From: Salinisphaera sp052044135 | GTDB lineage: Bacteria; Pseudomonadota; Gammaproteobacteria; Nevskiales; Salinisphaeraceae | NCBI RefSeq assembly: GCF_052044135.1 | Contig: NZ_JBQDYF010000010.1 | Location: 1 to 64,000, forward strand | DNA length: 64,000 nt | Direction: 5' to 3' | Shown here: positions 54,196 through 62,131 of the stretch, piece by piece | Numbering within the stretch: position 1 is the first letter of the stretch | Layout of the letters: every line of letters begins with the position of its first letter | Program-made: the position numbers and the translations under genes | The notes under the pieces: generated by a model | Told to the model about the DNA's origin: nothing | What the model saw: only the letters and a program-made list of their open reading frames with translations | The model's database searches: none

Positions 54196-55272
54196 CTACC
54201 GCGACTGCACTTCCGTCCACAGCTGCTGGACAAACTGCAGGTTGTCGCCTTCGATCGCCGGCGTGAAATGCAGACGCTTCATCTGCGCATCGGTCGGCAT
54301 GACCGGCGGCTCGGTCAGCGACTTGTCGAGATAAGGCTTGGACGCCTTGTTCGGGCTGGCATAGGCATTCCAGTTCGACAGCTCGGCGCCGATCTTGGCC
54401 TTGAGGATGAAGTTGATGAACTCGTTGGCCAGTTTCGGATGCGGTGCGTGGGCCGGAATCGCCATGTTGTCCACCCAGAGCTCGGCCCCTTCCTTGGGCA
54501 CCACGAACTTGATGTTCTTGAAGCCTTTCGGGTTCTGGCTCTTGTCGAAGGCATAGTCGCCGTTATAGGCCATGCCGGCGGCCACGTTGCCGCGCGCGAG
54601 CTGCTTGAGGGTCGGCGTGGCATCCTGGAAGCCACTGAAGTTGGAGCGCTTCTTGGTTTTCAGGATGAGTTTGGCCGCCTTGGTCCACTTGTCGCGGCCC
54701 TGGCAATCGTACGGGTAGCCGAGATAGGCGCAGGCCGAGCCGAACATCACCTGGGCGTCGGTGCCGATCTCGAACGGGTATTTAGAATTCGCTTTCGGAT
54801 CGAACAGGATCGACCAGCTGGCCGGCTGCTGGCCGAGCGTCTTCACGTTGTAGGCAATACCGGTGTCGCCCCACTGGTAAGCCGCGGTGTACTTGCCCTT
54901 GGGATCGTAACTGGTGTCCTTGAACCGCGACATCAGATTGTCGTAATTCGGGATCAGCTTCTTGTCCAGCGGCTGGATCAACCCGGTATGAATCAGGCGC
55001 GGCACGTAGTAGTTCGACGGCACCACGATGTCGTACTGCGAGTCACCGCCGGCGCGCAGCTTGGCGAACATCTCGGGCTGCGAGTTGTAATAGCTTTGTA
55101 CCACCTTGACGTGATACTTCGCCTCGAATTGCTTGATGATCTTCGGATTCATGTACTGCGACCAGTTGAAGATGTACAACGTGTCGCTGTTGGCGGCGAA
55201 CGCCGGCAGCGCGAAGGCGGCGACGGCGGCGGCCGCAATCAGTCGGGTCAGGGGTCGGAGTTTTCTCATCAT
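54196..55272 (-). CDS. Polyamine ABC transporter substrate-binding protein, PotF-like (copy 1)
   Basis: This is a periplasmic putrescine/polyamine-binding protein of 358 residues with a signal peptide ending near PAFA (about residue 26). The mature part starts with NSDTLYIFNWSQYMNPKI and contains the conserved LRAGGDSQYDIVVPSNYYVPRLI stretch (cited in part) and the C-terminal QLWTEVQSR. It is the last of three tandem homologues in the operon. Residues lining the PotF/PotD ligand pocket, such as Trp in FNWSQY and the Asp/Glu network, are present by eye. It may have its own ligand range. Confidence 0.9.
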   Translation of the reverse strand: MMRKLRPLTRLIAAAAVAAFALPAFAANSDTLYIFNWSQYMNPKIIKQFEAKYHVKVVQSYYNSQPEMFAKLRAGGDSQYDIVVPSNYYVPRLIHTGLIQPLDKKLIPNYDNLMSRFKDTSYDPKGKYTAAYQWGDTGIAYNVKTLGQQPASWSILFDPKANSKYPFEIGTDAQVMFGSACAYLGYPYDCQGRDKWTKAAKLILKTKKRSNFSGFQDATPTLKQLARGNVAAGMAYNGDYAFDKSQNPKGFKNIKFVVPKEGAELWVDNMAIPAHAPHPKLANEFINFILKAKIGAELSNWNAYASPNKASKPYLDKSLTEPPVMPTDAQMKRLHFTPAIEGDNLQFVQQLWTEVQSR

Positions 55273-55321
55273 CGGGTCCTCGTGCTGCTTGTTGGCGGGT
55301 GTTTCGGATCAGGGTAGTGAA

Positions 55322-56443
55322 CTAGCGCGATTGAACCTCGCTCCAGAGTTGCTGGACGAACTGTAGCGAATCGCCCTTGAGCGCGGGCGTGTAGTGCAGA
55401 CGCTTCATCTGGGTGGCGGTCGGCTGGCTCGGCGGGCGCTTGAGCGCCGGCTTCAGGTAAGGCTGGGCCGCCTTGTTCGGGCTGGCATACCAGGTGAAGT
55501 TCGACAGCGTCGCGCCGTTCCGACCATCGAGTATGAAGTTGATGAACTTGTTGGCGAGTTTGGCGTGCGGCGCCTTGTCCGGGATCGCCATGGTATCGAC
55601 CCAGAGCTCGGCGCCCTCCTTGGGCACGACAAACTTCAGGTGCTTGTAGGACCGCGGATTGTTCGCCCTGTCCTGGAGGTAATCGCCGTTGAAGCTCACC
55701 CCCGCGGCCACGCTGCCGCGCGCGAGCTGGCGCAATACCGGCGTGCCATCCACGAAACCGGAAAAATTCGGGCGTCTCTTGGTTTTCAGCAACAGCTTCG
55801 CGGCCTGCTTCCAGTTGTCGCGGCCGGTGCAGGCATAGCCATGGCCCTGATAGGCGCAAGCCGCTCCGGTCATGACCTGGGCATCGGTACCCATGGCAAA
55901 CGGATACTTCGAGTTCGCCGCCGGATCGAACAGGATCGACCAGCTCGGCGGCAGATTTCCCAGTTTTGCGGTGTTATAGACAATGCCGGTATCCCCCCAC
56001 TGGTAAGCCGCCGTGTACCGGCCCGTCGGGTCGTAGGCCGGCTTGCGGAAACGCGGCATCAAATTGTCGAAGTTCGGGATCTCGGCCTTGTCGAGCGGCT
56101 GGATCAGGCCGCTCGCGATCAATCGCGGAACATAGTAGTTCGAAGCCACGATCACGTCGTATTGGGCATCGCCCCCGGCGCGCAGCTTGGCGAACATTTC
56201 CGGATTGGATTCGTAGAAATTCTGCACCACCTTGACGTGGTACCTGGCCTCGAATGCCTGGATCAGCGTCGGGCTGATGTAATCGGACCAGTTGAACAAC
56301 ACCAGCTTGTCGCCGTAAGGCGCAGCCTGGGCGCTACCCAGACCGGCCAGGGCCAGCAGCAGTACCGGGGCCAGTCGTTTGAGGCCGCGCCGGCCAACGC
56401 TGGCGGCCAGCGCAGACACGCGCAGGGTCCTGGATTCATTCAT
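55322..56443 (-). CDS. Polyamine ABC transporter substrate-binding protein, PotF-like (copy 2)
   Basis: The start is uncertain. The ATG at 56443 (MNESRTLRVSALAASVG) gives 373 residues with a plausible signal peptide ending in SAQAA. An ATG 60 bp earlier (MPYTISRPQ) has a purine-rich site directly before it. The mature protein begins PYGDKLVLFNWSDYISP and repeats the copy 1 motifs (LRAGGDAQYDVIVASNYYVPRL, cited in part). The first aromatic motif reads NWSDY instead of NWSQY. It has the same fold but clear divergence, so it may bind a different polyamine. Confidence 0.85.
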   Translation of the reverse strand: MNESRTLRVSALAASVGRRGLKRLAPVLLLALAGLGSAQAAPYGDKLVLFNWSDYISPTLIQAFEARYHVKVVQNFYESNPEMFAKLRAGGDAQYDVIVASNYYVPRLIASGLIQPLDKAEIPNFDNLMPRFRKPAYDPTGRYTAAYQWGDTGIVYNTAKLGNLPPSWSILFDPAANSKYPFAMGTDAQVMTGAACAYQGHGYACTGRDNWKQAAKLLLKTKRRPNFSGFVDGTPVLRQLARGSVAAGVSFNGDYLQDRANNPRSYKHLKFVVPKEGAELWVDTMAIPDKAPHAKLANKFINFILDGRNGATLSNFTWYASPNKAAQPYLKPALKRPPSQPTATQMKRLHYTPALKGDSLQFVQQLWSEVQSR

Positions 56444-56513
56444 GTCGGCTACCACTTCGGCGGCTGTGTGGTTCAGCTGCGGCCTGCTGATCGTATATGG
56501 CATGGCATCGCCC

Positions 56514-57590
56514 CTAGCGTGACCGGATCTCGGTCCATAGCTGTTGGACGAATTGCAGATCATGGCCGCGGATCGACGGCGTGAACCTGAGCACCTTCAT
56601 CTCGGCGGGCGTGGGCATGATCGGCGGCTTCGACAGTGCGGCATCCAGATACGGCTTGGAGGCCCGGTTCGGGCTGGCGTAGTAATTGAAATTCGAAAGC
56701 TGCGCCCCGCGCCTGGCATCCAGCACGAAGTTGATGAACTCGTTGGCGAGTTTCGGATGCGGTGCACGCGCCGGAATCGCCATGTTATCCACCCACAGCT
56801 CGGCGCCTTCGGCGGGTACCACGAACGTGGTGTTTTTCAGCCCCTGCGGATTGTCGTGTTTCGCCGAGACATAATCACCGTTATAGGTGAGCGCCGCATC
56901 CACCGTGCCCCGGGCGAGTTGCTGGAGCACCGGCACGCCGTCACGAAAACCGTTGAAATTGGGGCGCTGCTTGGTCTTGAGCACCAGTTGCGCCGCCTGC
57001 TTCCAGTCGTCGTCGCCGCGGCAGGCATAACCGTGGCCCTGGTAGGCGCAGGCCGCGCCCAGCATGACCTGGGCATCGGTCATCATCGCGAAGGGATACT
57101 GCGGATTGTGCTTGGCATCGAACAGGATCGACCAGCTGGCCGGCTGTTTACCCAGCTTCTTTGTGTTGTAGACGACGCCCGTGTCGCCCCATTGATAGGC
57201 AGCGACGTACTTGCCCTCGGGATCGTAGGGTGGCTTTCTGAACCGCGGCATCAAGTTGTCGTAGTTCGGAATCAGCCTCTTGTCGAGCGGCTGGATCAAC
57301 CCGGTCGCGATCAGCCGCGGCACGTAGTAATTGGACGGGAAGACCACGTCGTACTGCGAGTCGCCGCCGGCCCGCAGCTTGGCGAACAACTCCGGATTGG
57401 AGTGATAGAAGTTGCGCACGATCCTGACGTGATACTGCTGCTCGAAGGCCGTGAGGATCTTCGGGCTCATGTACTGCGACCAGTTGTACAGATACAACGT
57501 CTTCGCCGGTTCGGCGCTCGCCGCGGTGGCCAACGCCAACCCCAGGACCAGCCCAGCGGCCAGCCCGATCCCGTGACGCCGTTTTTTCAT
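56514..57590 (-). CDS. Polyamine ABC transporter substrate-binding protein, PotF-like (copy 3)
   Basis: The 358-residue homologue starts MKKRRHGIGLAAGLVLG with a signal peptide ending near ASA (residue 26). The mature region opens KTLYLYNWSQYMSPKIL and carries LRAGGDSQYDVVFPSNYYVPRLI (cited in part) and the C-terminal LWTEIRSR. It is the first of the three copies, 27 bp downstream of the inner permease gene, so it is probably the original binding protein of the transporter. Copies 1 and 2 follow it on the same transcript. Confidence 0.9.
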   Translation of the reverse strand: MKKRRHGIGLAAGLVLGLALATAASAEPAKTLYLYNWSQYMSPKILTAFEQQYHVRIVRNFYHSNPELFAKLRAGGDSQYDVVFPSNYYVPRLIATGLIQPLDKRLIPNYDNLMPRFRKPPYDPEGKYVAAYQWGDTGVVYNTKKLGKQPASWSILFDAKHNPQYPFAMMTDAQVMLGAACAYQGHGYACRGDDDWKQAAQLVLKTKQRPNFNGFRDGVPVLQQLARGTVDAALTYNGDYVSAKHDNPQGLKNTTFVVPAEGAELWVDNMAIPARAPHPKLANEFINFVLDARRGAQLSNFNYYASPNRASKPYLDAALSKPPIMPTPAEMKVLRFTPSIRGHDLQFVQQLWTEIRSR

Positions 57591-57617
57591 GACATGCCCC
57601 CATCCCCTGGTTGAAAA

Positions 57618-58433
57618 CTAGTCACTGACCCGCGGCCGCGCCAGCCGTACGTACTGAAAAGCCAGCGCGATCGCGGCCGCTGCGAACACCGCACCGATCA
57701 TCAACGTGGCAATGGCGTTGACCTCCGGCGTCACGCCCTTCTTGATCGCACTCCAGATGAAGATCGGCAGCGTGGTGCTTTCCGGCCCGGAGGTGAAGAA
57801 ACTGATCACGAAATCGTCGATCGAAAGCGTGAAGGCCAGGAAGAAGGCCGACACGATCGCCGGGCGCAGCGTCGGCAGAATGAAGTACCAGGCCCGCTGC
57901 CAGCCGTTGGCGTACAGATCGTGGCAGGCCTCGAACAGCATCGAGTCGAGGCCGACCAGCCGGGAGTAGATCAGCAGCGCCACGAACGGCACCTGGAAAC
58001 TCACATGAGCGATCACCATCGTGCCCAGCCCCAGGTTGAACAGGCCGGTGGCGTTGCTGATGGAGGTAAAGAAGCTCATCTGCGAAATGCCGTAGACGAT
58101 GTCGGGCATCACGATCGGCAGATAGACCAGCCAGATCAGCCAGCCCAGCCGGCGATGGCGATAGGTGTACATGCCATAACCCAGCAGCGTGCCGATCACC
58201 GTGGCGATGGTCGAGGAGGTGATGGCCAGTGTCAGGCTGTTGTAGAAGGCATTGAGAATCGTTTCATCGGCGAACAACGCGGCGTACCAGCGCAGCGATA
58301 TCCCCGCGAACACCGCGGACGAGTTGATGCTGTTGAACGAATACAGGGCGACCACGGCCAGTGGTGCGTAAAGAAAGAACAGCATCACGTACCAGAAGGC
58401 CTGCAGCCCGCGATTGAATCCGCGCGCACTCAT
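57618..58433 (-). CDS. Polyamine ABC transporter permease (PotC/PotI type)
   Basis: This is an inner-membrane permease of 271 residues with about six helices. The binding-protein-dependent transport signature lies near FEACHDLYANGWQRAWYFILPTLRPAIVSAF (cited by its ends), the EAA loop that contacts the ATPase. It overlaps the partner permease gene by 4 bp and is 27 bp before the third PotF copy. Together with that permease and the ATPase it forms the polyamine importer. Confidence 0.9.
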   Translation of the reverse strand: MSARGFNRGLQAFWYVMLFFLYAPLAVVALYSFNSINSSAVFAGISLRWYAALFADETILNAFYNSLTLAITSSTIATVIGTLLGYGMYTYRHRRLGWLIWLVYLPIVMPDIVYGISQMSFFTSISNATGLFNLGLGTMVIAHVSFQVPFVALLIYSRLVGLDSMLFEACHDLYANGWQRAWYFILPTLRPAIVSAFFLAFTLSIDDFVISFFTSGPESTTLPIFIWSAIKKGVTPEVNAIATLMIGAVFAAAAIALAFQYVRLARPRVSD

Positions 58434-59383
58434 AGCACCACCTGCGAATCACCGCCGAGTTTCTTGCCCATGCGACGCAGCACCAGCAGGCCGACCAGCG
58501 TGGCGATGATCATGATCAACGCACCCGCCGCGCCCAGCGGCCAGTTCGAGGCTGCCGCGAACTGCCGGGCCACCAGGTTGCCGAGCATCATTGACTTGCC
58601 GCCGCCGAGCAGTTCGGGGATGACGTACATGCCGAACGCCGGAATCGAGACCAGCACGGTGCCGGCCAGCAGCCCGGGCAGTGTCTGCGGCAGCACGGCG
58701 TGGATGAAGGTCCGGATCGGCCCGGCGCGCAGATCGCGTGCGGCGTCGATCTGCGCATAGTCGAGTTTCTCGAACACCGCGTACAGCGGCAGCACCATGA
58801 ACGGCAGGAAGTTGTAAACCAGGCCGATCACGACCGCGAACTTGGACGGAAACAGCCCCATCTGCGGCGAGATCAGCCCCAGGGACGCCGCCAGGTTGCT
58901 CACCGGCGACCCCGGCGAGAGGATGTTCATCCAGCCGATCGCGCGGATGACCTGATTGGTCCAGGACGGCACGACCACCGTCAGCAACATGAGCGGGCGC
59001 ATCCGGGCCGGCGCGCGGGTGATGTAATAGGCCACCGGATAGGCCATGGCGATCACCAGTCCGGTCGACAGCACGGTCTGCCAGATCGAACGGATCAGGG
59101 TATAGAGGTTGCCCGGCGACCAACCCAGGAAACCGAAGCCCGCCAACTCCTTGAAGGCTTCCAGGGTCAGCGGCATTCGTGGCAGGCCGTAGGTGCCATT
59201 GGTCATGAACGCGATCGTCATCAGATAGGCGCTGGGCAGCACCAGAAAAACGACGATCCAGATCACGCCGGGCGAGACGACCGCGATCAGGTGGCCGGTA
59301 TGACGCGGCTCGCGGCGTTTGGGCGATTCGCTGCCCCGGGTCGCGAACGCGCCCAGGGTCCGTGTGTCTTTCGTTCTAGGCAT
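58430..59383 (-). CDS. Polyamine ABC transporter permease (PotB/PotH type)
   Basis: The permease has 317 residues, with an extra charged N-terminus of about 30 residues and about six helices. The EAA-loop is near DAARDLRAGPIRTFIHAVLPQTLPGL (cited by its ends). It overlaps the ATPase gene by 8 bp at its start and the PotC-type gene by 4 bp at its end, so the three are translationally coupled. The longer N-terminus matches PotB/PotH rather than PotC/PotI. Confidence 0.9.
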   Translation of the reverse strand: MPRTKDTRTLGAFATRGSESPKRREPRHTGHLIAVVSPGVIWIVVFLVLPSAYLMTIAFMTNGTYGLPRMPLTLEAFKELAGFGFLGWSPGNLYTLIRSIWQTVLSTGLVIAMAYPVAYYITRAPARMRPLMLLTVVVPSWTNQVIRAIGWMNILSPGSPVSNLAASLGLISPQMGLFPSKFAVVIGLVYNFLPFMVLPLYAVFEKLDYAQIDAARDLRAGPIRTFIHAVLPQTLPGLLAGTVLVSIPAFGMYVIPELLGGGKSMMLGNLVARQFAAASNWPLGAAGALIMIIATLVGLLVLRRMGKKLGGDSQVVL

Positions 59384-60512
59384 GGAAGGTGACCACCCCC
59401 GAGGTCTGCACCGACACCGCCACGCGCGTGCCGACGTCGAACATCGGCTCGCCGATGTTGTTGCAGGTCACGACAAGCTCGGTGCCCTCGGCCACGGTGA
59501 GACAGTATTCGGCCACATGGCCGCGGTAGACCCGTTCGGCCACCTCGGCGAAAAACACGTTGGCCTCGGACGACGCCTGTTCGGCGCGCTCCACCCGCAT
59601 GGTCTCCGGTCGAATCAGGACGTGACTGCCGCGCGCGAAGTCGCCCACCAGGCGGCCGAAGCATACATCCAGCCCGGATTCATCCTGTTGGCGAATCTCG
59701 AACAGATTCTGGTGACCCATGAAACGGGCCACGAACAGGTTTTCCGGGTGTTCGTAGAGCGTCTGCGGCGGCCCGACCTGCTGGATGTGACCATCGTTGA
59801 GCACCGCCACCCGGTCACTCATCACCATCGCTTCCTGCTGATCGTGGGTCACGAACACGAAGGTCATGCCCAGCCGCCGCTGGATCCGCATCAGCTCGAG
59901 CTGCAGTTCGCCGCGCAGGCCGGCGTCCAGCGCCGACAACGGCTCGTCGAGCAGCAGCACATCGGGCTCGTTGACCAGCGCGCGGGCGAGTGCGATGCGC
60001 TGGCGCTGGCCGCCCGACAGCTGATCGACCCGGCGACCCAGAAGCTCGCCGATCTTGATGAACTCGGCGGTTTCGGCTACGCGCTTTTTGATCTCGGCCT
60101 TGTCCATGCCCCGCATCTTCAGCCCGAAGCCGATGTTCTCGCGCACATTGAGGTGATTGAACAGCGCGTAGGACTGAAACACCGTATTCACGTTGCGCTT
60201 GTGTGCCGGCACGTCGGTGACCGAGGCGCCCCCGATCTCGACCTCGCCGTCGGTGGCGCTCTCCAGCCCCGCGATGATGCGAAGCAACGTCGTCTTGCCA
60301 CAGCCGGATGGTCCGAGCAGCGTGAAGAACTCACCGCCGCTGATCTTGAGATTGATCCCGCGCAGCGCGATCGAATCCGCCGCGAACTGCTTGGTCAGAC
60401 CGTGCAACTCGATCGATGAGCCACTGCGATCGGTGGCCGGGTTCTGCTGGGTCGTCGGCTCGGAGATTGCCGGTGCCGCAGCTGTCGACTGCCCTGTCAT
60501 ATCCGCCCTCAT
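59376..60512 (-). CDS. Polyamine ABC transporter ATPase (PotA/PotG type)
   Basis: This cytosolic ATPase of 378 residues carries Walker A GPSGCGKT at about 67-74, signature LSGGQRQR, Walker B LLLDEPLSALD and a C-terminal TOBE-type domain with VLIRPETMRVE. PotA of E. coli has 378 residues. Its start codon directly abuts the stop of the upstream oxidase gene (TAAATG), so translation is coupled. It precedes the two permeases with an 8-bp overlap. Confidence 0.93.
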   Translation of the reverse strand: MRADMTGQSTAAAPAISEPTTQQNPATDRSGSSIELHGLTKQFAADSIALRGINLKISGGEFFTLLGPSGCGKTTLLRIIAGLESATDGEVEIGGASVTDVPAHKRNVNTVFQSYALFNHLNVRENIGFGLKMRGMDKAEIKKRVAETAEFIKIGELLGRRVDQLSGGQRQRIALARALVNEPDVLLLDEPLSALDAGLRGELQLELMRIQRRLGMTFVFVTHDQQEAMVMSDRVAVLNDGHIQQVGPPQTLYEHPENLFVARFMGHQNLFEIRQQDESGLDVCFGRLVGDFARGSHVLIRPETMRVERAEQASSEANVFFAEVAERVYRGHVAEYCLTVAEGTELVVTCNNIGEPMFDVGTRVAVSVQTSGVVTFHA

Positions 60513-61808
60513 TTAGAGTAGATCCCGCATACGGTAGAAATTGGTGGCCAGCACCAGCAGCGGCGTACGCAGACGCTCGCCCCCCGGAAACCGGCGATGC
60601 GTGAGTCGGGTATAGAGATCAAAACGCTCGGACTGCCCGGCCACGGCCTCGCCGATCAGCTGCCCCGCCAATCCCGCAAGCGCCATGCCATGGCCGGAAT
60701 AGCCTTGCGCATAGAACACGTTGTCGCCGATGCGTCCGAAATGCGGGGCGCGATTGCGGGTGACGCCGACCAATCCGCCCCAGCTGTACTCGATGCCAAT
60801 ATTCTGCAGCGCCGGAAACAGACGGCCGAGCTTGGTCTGCATGCGCTCATTGAGCCGCTTGGGCGGCTTCTTGCCGTAACTGACCTGACCGCCGTAGAGC
60901 ATGCGCGGGCCATCCGCGGGCGCCGCGGACAATTGGTAGTAATCGAGCACGAAATTGGCATCCGAAACCGCGTCGTCGCCCGGCAGCGTCTCGGCCACCT
61001 GGGCCGGGGACAACGGCTCGGTCGCGATGATGTAGTTGCCCACCGGCATCAGATGGCCCGACAGCTCGGGCGCGACATCGGCCGCCAGATAGGCGTTGCC
61101 GCCCAGCACCACATGGCCGGCGGTCAGCGCGCCCTCGGGCGTATGCACGATCGGCGTCCTGCCATGCACGATGCGCTCGACCGGCGATTGCTCGTAGAGC
61201 GTCACACCGGCCTGCTGGGCCGCGCGCGCCAGGCCCAGCACATAATTCAACGGATGCAGGTGCCAGGATTCGGCGTCGTACAGCCCGCCGATGTAAGACG
61301 GGCAACGTACGTGCGCGTTGAGCGCATCGCGATCGAGCAGGGTCAGGCCGTCATAGTCGTAGACCTGCCGCATGTGCTTCTGTTCAGCCGCGAAGCCCTT
61401 CATGTGACGCGGCTTGAGCGCGGCATAGACCGCGCCATCGCGCAGATCGCAGTCAATGTCGTGGCGCCGGATACGATCGACCGTCAGCCTGACCGCCTCG
61501 CGCGACATCTCGAACACCCGGCGGGCATCGTCGGTCCCCAGCGCATTGGCGAATGTCGACATGCCGGTACCGAAGCCAGTCAGAATCTGGCCACCGGAGC
61601 GGCCCGACGCCCCCCAGCCGATACGGTTGGCCTCGACCAGCGCGACCGAATAACCCCGCTCGGCCAGATGGAGCGCCGCCGAACAGCCCGTCACGCCCCC
61701 GCCCACGACGGCCACGTCGACACGGCGCGAGCCGGTCAACGACGTCGGGGGCGACGCCAGCGTGATACGCCGGCTGTCGCGATAGTAGCTGTCAACGTAG
61801 TCGCTCAT
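60513..61808 (-). CDS. Gamma-glutamylputrescine oxidase-like FAD oxidoreductase (paralogue 3)
   Basis: This is the first gene of the polyamine operon. The 431 residues from the ATG at 61808 (MSDYVDSYYRDSRRITLASP) contain the FAD fingerprint VAVVGGGVTGCSAALHLAERG near residue 31, RIGWGASGRSGGQ and the C-terminal FYAQGYSGHGMALAGLAG. It matches PuuB in length and motifs and is close to paralogue 2. Its gene leads the operon from the promoter region that carries the TTGTGATCACAA palindrome 12 bp upstream of the start. Confidence 0.85.
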   Translation of the reverse strand: MSDYVDSYYRDSRRITLASPPTSLTGSRRVDVAVVGGGVTGCSAALHLAERGYSVALVEANRIGWGASGRSGGQILTGFGTGMSTFANALGTDDARRVFEMSREAVRLTVDRIRRHDIDCDLRDGAVYAALKPRHMKGFAAEQKHMRQVYDYDGLTLLDRDALNAHVRCPSYIGGLYDAESWHLHPLNYVLGLARAAQQAGVTLYEQSPVERIVHGRTPIVHTPEGALTAGHVVLGGNAYLAADVAPELSGHLMPVGNYIIATEPLSPAQVAETLPGDDAVSDANFVLDYYQLSAAPADGPRMLYGGQVSYGKKPPKRLNERMQTKLGRLFPALQNIGIEYSWGGLVGVTRNRAPHFGRIGDNVFYAQGYSGHGMALAGLAGQLIGEAVAGQSERFDLYTRLTHRRFPGGERLRTPLLVLATNFYRMRDLL

Positions 61809-61820
61809 GGAGATCTTTAT

Positions 61821-61832
61821 TTGTGATCACAA
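61821..61832. promoter_or_regulatory. Perfect palindrome (operator) at the polyamine operon start
   Basis: TTGTGATCACAA is a perfect 12-bp palindrome, 12 bp upstream of the ATG of the first gene of the minus-strand polyamine operon. The same core is repeated at 62034-62049. It probably binds a dimeric regulator. The core resembles a CRP half-site (TGTGA) joined without a spacer, but the CRP consensus needs six bases between halves. No regulator gene is in the immediate gap. Confidence 0.6.
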
Positions 61833-62033
61833 TCCAAACATGCCGCAATTGATGCCCGTCTGTCGAATCGCGCGATCGCGGTGCAAACATCGCTGCAATC
61901 GACAGAAGACGGCCCGCCCAGGATGCACCAGCAAGCCCTGGGCCAAGTCTCACAAGGCCTCGCGCCGGCCGATTCGGCTCCAGAAGAGCGCTCACCAGGC
62001 AAGATTTGCACAGTTATAGCGCATTCAGCGTCG

Positions 62034-62049
62034 TTTTGTGATCACAAAA
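62034..62049. promoter_or_regulatory. Perfect palindrome (operator) upstream of the lactate-monooxygenase-like gene
   Basis: TTTTGTGATCACAAAA is a perfect 16-bp palindrome, 83 bp before the start of the plus-strand gene at 62132. It shares its 12-bp core with the site at 61821. The two sites, 202 bp apart, flank the two divergent starts, suggesting one regulator for both transcripts. Confidence 0.6.
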
Positions 62050-62131
62050 AGGTCATAGGCCGCGCCAAATGGCCGTTGGCGCCCGCAGCGGCTCACTCTA
62101 TGCTGAAGCAGGAAACGACACGAGTTGACGC

